Positions 8,752 through 14,947 of a stretch of DNA of 36,386 nt are shown piece by piece. Source of the stretch: JANXPZ01 sp033853925 (GTDB taxonomy: Bacteria; Eisenbacteria; RBG-16-71-46); NCBI GenBank assembly GCA_033853925.1, contig JAWOLC010000184.1, positions 1-36,386 of the forward strand, in the 5' to 3' direction. The notes under the pieces were generated by a model. The model saw nothing but the letters and a program-made list of their open reading frames with translations. It ran no database searches and was not told the origin of the DNA. A program made the position numbers and the translations under genes. Each line of letters begins with the position of its first letter. Within the stretch, counting starts at the first letter, position 1.

Positions 8752-9396
8752 GTGCCCACCCCTCGACCGCCCAGACTCGCCGTCCTCGCTTCGGGACGGG
8801 GCAGCAACTTCGAGGCGCTCGTCCAGGCCTCGCGGCGAGGGGAGCTGGGCGGGGAGGTCGTCGTGCTCCTCTGCGATCGCGCGGACGCTCCCGTGCTGGG
8901 GCGCGCGCGGGAGCTGGGTATCGAGGCGGAGCGCCCTCCGGAGGGTCGCTTCCGCACGCGCCTCGAGGACGAGGCGCCGTGGCTCGAGCGCCTGCGGGCG
9001 CACGGCGTCGGGACCCTGCTTCTCGCGGGCTTCCTGCGCCGGCTGCACGCGACCCTGCTCGACGCCTACGCGGACCGCGTGCTCAACATCCATCCTTCGC
9101 TCCTTCCCGCCTTCCCCGGCCTGGACGCCATCCCCCGTGCCTTCGCGCACGGCGTCCGCGTGACCGGCTGCACCGTGCACCTCGTCACGGCGGAGGTGGA
9201 CGCGGGGCCCATCCTGGCTCAGCGGGCGGTCGAGGTGCGTACGGACGACACGCTGGAGTCGCTCGAGCAGCGCATCCACGAGGCGGAGCATCGGCTCTAC
9301 CCCGAGACCGTGCGCCGGTTCCTCACGGAGGCCTGGCGCCGGGAGGGACGGCGCATCGTCTTCGCCGGGCGCCCCGCGGAGGCCGCCCATGGCTGA
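8752..9396 (+). CDS. purN: Phosphoribosylglycinamide formyltransferase (GAR transformylase)
   Basis: Transfers a formyl group from 10-formyltetrahydrofolate to GAR, the third step of purine synthesis, in the cytoplasm. The 214-aa protein starts at GTG 8752, just before the conserved opening LAVLASGRGSNFEAL. Catalytic residues are Asn112 and His114 in NIHPSLLPAFPG and Asp150 in EVDAGPIL; the TGCTVHLV strand is also typical. The length is that of the family. It heads a run of overlapping genes: its stop overlaps the next start by 8 bases. Other purine genes (purC, purH, guaA) follow. Confidence 0.96.
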   Translation: MPTPRPPRLAVLASGRGSNFEALVQASRRGELGGEVVVLLCDRADAPVLGRARELGIEAERPPEGRFRTRLEDEAPWLERLRAHGVGTLLLAGFLRRLHATLLDAYADRVLNIHPSLLPAFPGLDAIPRAFAHGVRVTGCTVHLVTAEVDAGPILAQRAVEVRTDDTLESLEQRIHEAEHRLYPETVRRFLTEAWRREGRRIVFAGRPAEAAHG

Positions 9397-10141
9397 GCGT
9401 CCGCGGCTCGAGGCCGTGCTCTTCGACGCGGGCGGCACGCTCGTCCGCCTCGATTTCGAGTGGATGAGCGAGGCCCTCCGCGCGCTGGGGCACGCGGTGA
9501 ATCCGGCGGAGCTCGCGCGCGCGGAGGTGGGCGCGCGCCGGGCCTTCGAGGACGCCTTCGACGCGCCGCCGTCCGAGAACGGGCGCGCGCCCCGTCTGGG
9601 CAGCCGCGGCGACGTGGGTCTCTACTTCGCCCGCCTGCTCGAGGGGGCGGGCGTGCCGCGGGCGCTGATTGTGCCGGCGCTCGCCTGCCTGGACGAGCGC
9701 CAGGCGGGGCGCGGACTGTGGGCGCGTCCGGCCGAGGGGGCGCGCGGCTGTCTCGACGCGCTCGCTCGGCTGGGCCTGCGCCTGGCGTGCGTGTCGAACT
9801 CGGACGGGCGCGCCGCGCAGCACCTGGAGGCGTGCGGCGTGCGGCGGGGCCTCGAGTTCGTGGTGGACTCGGGCCTCGAAGGCGTGGAGAAGCCGGATCC
9901 CGCCATCTTCCAGGTGGCTCTCGACCGGCTGGCCGTGCCCGCGGACCGCGCCCTCTACGTCGGCGACCTGCGCGTCGTGGACGGACAGGGTGCGCGCCGC
10001 GCGGGACTTCACTTCGTGCTCCTCGACCCGCAGGGCGACTACGCGGATCCCGGCCAGGCGGCGATCGACTCGATCGCCCGCCTGCCGGCCTGGGTGCTCG
10101 CGCACTTCGCCGTGGGCGGGCCGGAGGTGGAGTCGTCGTGA
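9389..10141 (+). CDS. HAD-superfamily hydrolase inside the purine cluster
   Basis: A 250-aa haloacid-dehalogenase-fold protein, start ATG 9389 overlapping purN by 8 bases and ending by a GTGA overlap with purC. Motif I is LFDAGGTLV with nucleophile Asp13; the usual second Asp (position +2) is Gly15. An alpha-helical cap lies at about 25-110. Motif II is VSNSDG, the lysine motif is VEKPDPAIF, and motif IV is GDLRVVDGQGA. Most HAD phosphatases use the second Asp as general acid/base, so its absence suggests either another residue does this or an unusual reaction, as in dehalogenase-like branches. The tight coupling suggests a role linked to purine or phosphoribosyl metabolites, but the substrate cannot be read from the sequence. 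Confidence 0.88.
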   Translation: MAERPRLEAVLFDAGGTLVRLDFEWMSEALRALGHAVNPAELARAEVGARRAFEDAFDAPPSENGRAPRLGSRGDVGLYFARLLEGAGVPRALIVPALACLDERQAGRGLWARPAEGARGCLDALARLGLRLACVSNSDGRAAQHLEACGVRRGLEFVVDSGLEGVEKPDPAIFQVALDRLAVPADRALYVGDLRVVDGQGARRAGLHFVLLDPQGDYADPGQAAIDSIARLPAWVLAHFAVGGPEVESS

Positions 10142-11061
10142 CGAGCCTCACGGTGCCCGCCGAGCTGCTGGACCCGGCCCGCGCCGTCGGCGAGGTGGAT
10201 CTGCCGGGCCTCACGCCCTGGCGGCGGGGCAAGGTGCGCTCGGTGTACGAGGCCGGGCCCGCCCACCTCGTCATCGTGGCGAGCGACCGGCTCTCGGCGT
10301 ACGACTCCGTGCTGCCCACGCCCATTCCCGGCAAGGGCGCGATCCTCTCGCTCCTCTCGGCGTGGTGGATGCGCACGCTGGCCACCGCGGCCCCGCACCA
10401 CCTGGTGAGCGACGATCCCCGCGCGTTCCCGGCGCCCTTCGCGGCCGCGGCCGAGCGGCTGCGCGGGCGGGCCCAGCTCGTGCGCCGCGCCCGGCGGATC
10501 GACGTGGAGTGCGTGGTGCGCGGCTATCTCACCGGCTCGGGGCTCAAGGAGTACCGGCGGACCGGAGCGGTGTGCGGCCTGCGGCTGCGGGCCGGGCTCG
10601 AGGACGGCTCGCGCCTCGAGCCGGCCATCTTCACGCCCGCGACCAAGGAGGAGAGCGGCCACGACGAGAACATCTCCTTCGCCCGCCTGGTCGAGATCGC
10701 CGGTGCGGAGACCGCCGAGGCCCTGCGCCGCCGCAGCCTGGCGATCTACGAGGAGGCGCGTGCCCGCGCCTGGTCGCGGGGACTGGTGCTGGCCGACAGC
10801 AAGTTCGAGTTCGGTCTCGTGGACGGGGCGCTGACTCTGATCGACGAGGCGCTGACTCCCGATTCGTCCCGCTACTGGGACCGCGCCGAGTACGAGGCCG
10901 GCCGGCTGCTCTCGTTCGACAAGCAGTTCGTGCGCGACTGGCTGGACGGCGCGGGCTGGGACCACGAGCCGCCGGCGCCGGCGCTGCCCGAGGAGGTCGT
11001 GCGCAGGACCCAGGAGCGGTACCTCGAGGCCCTTCGCCGGCTGGGGGCGGAGACGCCATGA
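10138..11061 (+). CDS. purC: SAICAR synthetase (phosphoribosylaminoimidazole-succinocarboxamide synthase)
   Basis: Joins CAIR and aspartate with ATP to form SAICAR, a cytoplasmic purine step. GTG 10138 sits in a GTGA overlap with the HAD gene and gives 307 aa, the length of the longer purC class rather than the roughly 240-aa E. coli type. Family signatures are GKVRSVYE (about residue 30), SDRLSAYDSVLPTPIPGKG, VVRGYLTGSGLKEY, IFTPATKEESGHDENISF, LADSKFEFG and the C-terminal LIDEALTPDSSRYW. Its stop lies in an ATGA that also begins the 21-codon mini-ORF leading to purH. Confidence 0.97.
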   Translation: MTSLTVPAELLDPARAVGEVDLPGLTPWRRGKVRSVYEAGPAHLVIVASDRLSAYDSVLPTPIPGKGAILSLLSAWWMRTLATAAPHHLVSDDPRAFPAPFAAAAERLRGRAQLVRRARRIDVECVVRGYLTGSGLKEYRRTGAVCGLRLRAGLEDGSRLEPAIFTPATKEESGHDENISFARLVEIAGAETAEALRRRSLAIYEEARARAWSRGLVLADSKFEFGLVDGALTLIDEALTPDSSRYWDRAEYEAGRLLSFDKQFVRDWLDGAGWDHEPPAPALPEEVVRRTQERYLEALRRLGAETP

Positions 11062-11123
11062 GGCGGAGGGGCGCGCCCGCGCCGAGAGGTCGCCGCGGCC
11101 CAGCCGTGCGAGGGGGCGCATGA
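11058..11123 (+). CDS. 21-codon Arg-rich mini-ORF bridging purC and purH
   Basis: An ATG overlaps the purC stop as ATGA, and the frame runs 21 codons to a TGA that overlaps the purH ATG, again as ATGA. The peptide would be MRRRGAPAPRGRRGPAVRGGA, with seven Arg and no recognisable domain. A GGCGGAG stretch about 6 bases upstream could serve as ribosome site. It may be a translational relay letting ribosomes re-initiate from purC into purH. A chance open frame in GC-rich DNA is the alternative; purH also has its own GAGGGGG ribosome site inside it. Confidence 0.4.
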   Translation: MRRRGAPAPRGRRGPAVRGGA

Positions 11124-12667
11124 GCTGGCCCGGCGCGGCGCTCTTCTCGCTCTCCGACCGGCGGGGGGCCGCGGAATTCGCCGGCGCGCTGGTCGCGCGC
11201 GGCACGCGGATCCTGGCGTCGAGCGGCACGGCGGGCCACCTGGCGGCGGCCGGAGTCCCGGCCACGCCCCTGGAGGAGCTGACCGGCTTCCGCGAGCTGC
11301 TGGGCGGCCGGGTCAAGACGCTGCACCCCCACGTGCACGCCGCCATCCTGGCGCGGCGCGGCGTGGGCGCCGATCTCGCGGAGCTGGCGGCGCGCGGGCT
11401 CCCGCCCATCGATCTGGTGGCGGTGACGCTCTACCCCTTCGCGGAGCGGGCCGCCTCCCTGGACGAAGCGGGCGCGGTGGAGGAGATCGACGTGGGCGGC
11501 GTCGCCCTCCTGCGGGCGGCGGCCAAGAACTACGCCGACGTCGTCGTCCTGCACTCGCCCGGGCAGTACGCCGGTGTCCTGGCCGAGCTGCACGCGGAGA
11601 CGCTCACGCTGGAGCGGCGTCGCGCCCTGGCTCTCGAGGCCTTCGCCTGCACCTCGCGCTACGACGCGGCGATCGCCGCCGAGCTGGCGCGCCGCACCGG
11701 GGAGTCGGGGGCGGCCGGCGGCGAGCCGCCGCGGCTCCACGCGCTCACTCTCGAGCGGGTCCGGCACCTGCGCTACGGCGAGAACCCGCACCAGCCGGCG
11801 GCGCTCTACGCGCGGGCGGGCGAGCGGGCCTCGCTCGAGGCCTGGCGGGAAGGGCGGGAGCTGTCGTTCAACAACCTCGTGGACCTGGAGGCCGCGGTGG
11901 CGCTGGCCGGGCGCTTCGAGGGGCCGGCCTGCGTGATCGTCAAGCACGGGCAGCCGTGCGGCGCCGCCGTGGCCGCTCGCCTGCTCGAGGCCTGGAGCGC
12001 CGCCTATCGCAGCGACGAGCAGTCGGCCTATGGCGGCATCGTGGCCTTCAACCGGCCGCTCGACGGCGAGAGCGCGGCCGAGGTCGCGAAGCACTTCGTC
12101 GAGTGCGTGGCCGCGCCGGACCTGGAGCCCGCGGCGCTCGAGGCCTTGCGGGCGAAGAAGAGCCTGCGCCTCGTCCGGCTGGAGGCGCGGGATCTGCGCC
12201 CCGACGATCCGTGGCGCCTGGCGTTGGTGGGGAAGTGGGCGCTGCTCTCGCGCGAGCCCGAGGGGCCGCCTCCCGAGTGGCGCGTGGTGACGGAGCGCGC
12301 GCCCACGGTGCGCGAGATGCAGGACCTGCGCTTCGCCTGGGAGGTGGTGGCGGCCGCGCGGTCCAATGCCGTGGTCATCGCCCGGGGCGGCGCGCTCGTG
12401 GGGCTCGGCTCCGGCCAGACGAGCCGGGTGGACGCCGTGGACGTGGCGCTCCTGAAGGCGCGGCGCTCCGGGCACGATCTCAGGGACACGGTGCTGGCGA
12501 GCGACGGCTTCTTTCCTTTCGCCGACGGCGTGGAGCACGCGGCCGAGGCGGGGGTGGCCGCCTTCGTGCAGCCGGGCGGCTCGGTCCGCGACGACGAGGT
12601 GATCGGCGCCTGCGACCACCGCGGTCTCGCCATGGTCTTCACCGACCGCCGGGTGTTCCGGCACTGA
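11120..12667 (+). CDS. purH: Bifunctional AICAR transformylase / IMP cyclohydrolase
   Basis: Catalyses the last two steps to IMP. The 515-aa protein has an N-terminal MGS-like cyclohydrolase domain (residues about 1-190, with SSGTAGHL, GRVKTLHPHVHAAIL and VTLYPF) and a C-terminal transformylase domain (about 200-515, with RYGENPHQ, LSFNNLVDLEAA, VKHGQPCG, SAYGGIVAFNRPL, GSGQTSRVDAV and ASDGFFPF). The catalytic Lys275-His276 pair is kept, but the usual KHxNPCG Asn is Gln278. GAGGGGG precedes ATG 11120, which overlaps the mini-ORF stop. It is the last gene of the purine run; the next gene is on the opposite strand. Confidence 0.96.
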   Translation: MSWPGAALFSLSDRRGAAEFAGALVARGTRILASSGTAGHLAAAGVPATPLEELTGFRELLGGRVKTLHPHVHAAILARRGVGADLAELAARGLPPIDLVAVTLYPFAERAASLDEAGAVEEIDVGGVALLRAAAKNYADVVVLHSPGQYAGVLAELHAETLTLERRRALALEAFACTSRYDAAIAAELARRTGESGAAGGEPPRLHALTLERVRHLRYGENPHQPAALYARAGERASLEAWREGRELSFNNLVDLEAAVALAGRFEGPACVIVKHGQPCGAAVAARLLEAWSAAYRSDEQSAYGGIVAFNRPLDGESAAEVAKHFVECVAAPDLEPAALEALRAKKSLRLVRLEARDLRPDDPWRLALVGKWALLSREPEGPPPEWRVVTERAPTVREMQDLRFAWEVVAAARSNAVVIARGGALVGLGSGQTSRVDAVDVALLKARRSGHDLRDTVLASDGFFPFADGVEHAAEAGVAAFVQPGGSVRDDEVIGACDHRGLAMVFTDRRVFRH

Positions 12668-12722
12668 GCCGCGAGGCCGGAGCCCGGGGCCGCCACGGCG
12701 CCCGGTCGCGAGCCCCGGCGTT

Positions 12723-12744
12723 GCCCGCCGAGACCTCGACGGGC
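12723..12744. terminator. Weak hairpin between convergent purH and the CZB gene
   Basis: An inverted repeat with arms 12723-12732 and 12735-12744 has one mismatch and a very short loop. No T tract follows on either strand. It lies in the 89-base gap between two convergent genes, the only reason to consider it a terminator. Confidence 0.3.
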
Positions 12745-12756
12745 GGCGGTCCGATC

Positions 12757-13083
12757 CTACGCGGCCCGCCGCTCCGTTCCCGGCGCGAGGGGGATGTCGT
12801 TGTCGAAGAGCCGCTCCGCCAGCTCCAGGACGTGGTCGGCGAGCGCGTGCACCGTGCGGTGCGGCAGATCGAAGCCGCTCCAGATGAGCGCCAGGGCGCG
12901 CACGTCGGGCACGTAGGTGTCGTACCACTTGCCGAACTTGCAGAGGTGCGGGTCGCGGGCGAGCTTGAAGGGGCGCTTCTCCACGACCGCTCCCTCCAGC
13001 TCGGCGATCCAGGCCCGGTGATCCTGCTCTCGCTCCTGGAGCGTGCGGATGATCTCGTCGATCTCCGCGGCGCGCGGCGGCAT
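12757..13083 (-). CDS. Stand-alone CZB (chemoreceptor zinc-binding) domain protein
   Basis: A 108-aa cytoplasmic protein made almost entirely of a CZB four-helix domain. The expected zinc ligands are all present: His22 in DHRAW, Cys48 in CKFGKWYDT, and His75 and His79 in LPHRTVHALADH. In the family, CZB domains usually sit at the C-terminus of chemoreceptors or diguanylate cyclases and respond to zinc or, through the zinc-bound Cys, to hypochlorous acid. Here no output domain is attached and no signalling gene is adjacent. The only in-frame ATG is at 13083, with no clear ribosome site. It could act as a soluble zinc/oxidant sensor or partner-binding subunit; the output is unknown. Confidence 0.85.
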   Translation of the reverse strand: MPPRAAEIDEIIRTLQEREQDHRAWIAELEGAVVEKRPFKLARDPHLCKFGKWYDTYVPDVRALALIWSGFDLPHRTVHALADHVLELAERLFDNDIPLAPGTERRAA

Positions 13084-13405
13084 GCCGAGGCGGCGGCGCA
13101 GATCGGTGACCGACCAAGTTGAGGGGAAATTGTGTTCGATGGGAGCAAACGGGCGCGGGCGCGGTCGGGCCGGCGTCGTTCGGCGCGCATGGGCGAGTGG
13201 TCTTCGCGGACGGGCAGCCTCTCTTCTCGCCGAGGCCTCGCCGCGGGCACGGTGTCTGCCCCGAGCCCCGCGGCCATCGCGGCGCCCCTGGGGGGCGGGG
13301 GCACGCGGGGCCAGGCCGTGCCGCCGGCCTGGCGTGGCGCGGTCTCGAGGTTCGGGCTAACTTGACGTGTCTTGCTGACCGCACCGTCCCCCGACGGAGG
13401 CTCAC
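13084..13405. other. 322-base non-coding divergent region between the CZB gene and guaA
   Basis: Upstream region for both flanking genes. A relatively AT-rich patch (about 13100-13150) lies next to the CZB start. A G-rich run (about 13290-13312) could form a quadruplex-like structure on the plus strand. An inverted repeat (gccaggccg ... cggcctggc, about 13311-13334) and a TAACTT box near 13356 precede guaA. I recognise no known riboswitch, and no short frame here looks like a gene. Confidence 0.5.
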
Positions 13406-14947
13406 GTGCCGCGCGAACTCGTCTTGATCCTCGACTTCGGCTCGCAGTACACGCAGCTCATCGCGCGTCGCGTGCGCGAGCTGGGCGTCTACTCGGAGAT
13501 CGTTCCGGGCACGACGCCGGCGGCAGAGATCGCCGCGCGGAAGCCGGCGGCCTTGATCCTCTCGGGCTCGCCGGCGAGCGGCTATCGCGCCGAGTCGCCG
13601 CTGCCCGACTCCGGGATCTACGCACTCGGCAAGCCGCTCCTCGGGATCTGCTACGGCTTCCAGGCCACGATGCAGCGGCTGGGCGGCGAGCTGAAGAAGG
13701 CGCCGCGCGCCGAGTACGGCATGGCCACGTTCGTGGTGGACCGGCGCTCGCCCCTGTTCGCCGGGGTGCCGCGCCGGTTCCGCGCCTGGATGAGCCACGG
13801 CGACGAGGTGACGGCCCTGCCCGGGGGGTGGCTGGAGGTGGCGCACACGGCGAACTGCGCCTTCGCGGCGGCGCAGCACGAGAAGTTGCCCTTCCATCTG
13901 ATCCAGTTCCATCCGGAGGTCGTGCATTCGCCCCAGGGCCGCCGGGTGCTGGCCAACTTCCTCTTCGGGGTGGCCCGGCTCCGCGGCGGCTGGAGCATGC
14001 GGAGCTTCCTGCGCCGCGCCGTCGCCGAGATCCGCGCCCAGGTCGGCCCGCAGGGGCACGTCCTCTGCGCGCTCTCGGGCGGCGTGGACTCGAGCGTCGT
14101 GGCGACGCTCTGCCACCGCGCGCTGGGGAAGCGGCTCACCTGCGTGATGGTGAACCACGGGCTCCTGCGCGAGGGCGAGGCGGAGGAGGTGGCGCGCGAG
14201 CTGGGGGTCGAGCGCGGTCTGCGGCTCGAGGTCGTGGATGCCCGGCGGCGCTTCCTCGACCGCCTGGCGGGCGTCGCCGATCCGGAGCAGAAGCGCAAGA
14301 TCATCGGCGAGGAGTTCATTCGCGTCTTCGAGGCGGAAGCCGAGCGGATCGGCCCGGTCGAATGGCTCGCGCAGGGCACGCTCTATCCCGACGTGATCGA
14401 GAGCGCCTCCGCCGGCTTCGGCGCGCGCGTCATCAAGTCGCACCACAACGTGGGCGGCCTCCCCGAGCGCATGAACCTGCGCCTCATCGAGCCGCTGCGC
14501 TGGCTCTTCAAGGACGAGGTGCGGGCCCTGGGTCGGGAGCTGGGGCTGCCCGAGCGCCTGGTGGAGCGGCATCCGTTCCCGGGGCCGGGACTGGCCGTGC
14601 GCGTGCTCGGGCCGGTGGGGGAGCGGGAGCTGGATCTGGTGCGGCGGGCCGACGCGATCTTCCTGGAGGAGCTGCGCCGCGCGCAGTGGTACGCGAGGAC
14701 CTGGCAGGCGTTCGCCGTGCTGCTCCCCGTCTCGACCGTGGGGGTGAAGGGGGACGAGCGCTCGTACGAGCAGGTCATCGCCCTGCGGGCGGTGAACAGC
14801 GAGGACGGCATGACCGCCGACTGGACGCGCCTGCCGCCGAGCCTGGTCGCGCGGGTGGCCGCCCGCATCGTGAACGAGGTGCACGGCGTGAACCGCGTGG
14901 TCTACGACTGCACCTCGAAACCGCCGGCGACGATCGAGTGGGAATGA
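13406..14947 (+). CDS. guaA: GMP synthase (glutamine-hydrolysing)
   Basis: Converts XMP to GMP using glutamine and ATP. The 513-aa protein starts at GTG 13406, with GGAGG 5 bases upstream. The N-terminal class I glutamine amidotransferase domain carries the triad Cys82 (GICYGFQ), His169 and Glu171 (FHPEVVHSP). The ATP pyrophosphatase domain has the P-loop SGGVDSS from Ser224, and the C-terminal dimerisation domain ends CTSKPPATIEWE, as in the family. The stop overlaps the start of the downstream transglycosylase gene (ATGA). It extends the purine theme of the upstream cluster but has its own upstream region. Confidence 0.97.
   Translation: MPRELVLILDFGSQYTQLIARRVRELGVYSEIVPGTTPAAEIAARKPAALILSGSPASGYRAESPLPDSGIYALGKPLLGICYGFQATMQRLGGELKKAPRAEYGMATFVVDRRSPLFAGVPRRFRAWMSHGDEVTALPGGWLEVAHTANCAFAAAQHEKLPFHLIQFHPEVVHSPQGRRVLANFLFGVARLRGGWSMRSFLRRAVAEIRAQVGPQGHVLCALSGGVDSSVVATLCHRALGKRLTCVMVNHGLLREGEAEEVARELGVERGLRLEVVDARRRFLDRLAGVADPEQKRKIIGEEFIRVFEAEAERIGPVEWLAQGTLYPDVIESASAGFGARVIKSHHNVGGLPERMNLRLIEPLRWLFKDEVRALGRELGLPERLVERHPFPGPGLAVRVLGPVGERELDLVRRADAIFLEELRRAQWYARTWQAFAVLLPVSTVGVKGDERSYEQVIALRAVNSEDGMTADWTRLPPSLVARVAARIVNEVHGVNRVVYDCTSKPPATIEWE

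Noticed and set aside
6003..8957. A 984-codon minus-strand open frame opposite comEC
   Set aside because: It is Arg/Gly/Ala-rich and antisense to the clear ComEC motifs.
12639..13304. A 221-codon minus-strand frame overlapping the CZB gene and the guaA upstream region
   Set aside because: It is in another frame from the CZB protein, whose zinc motif is intact; the alternative translation is Ser/Arg/Ala-rich without features.
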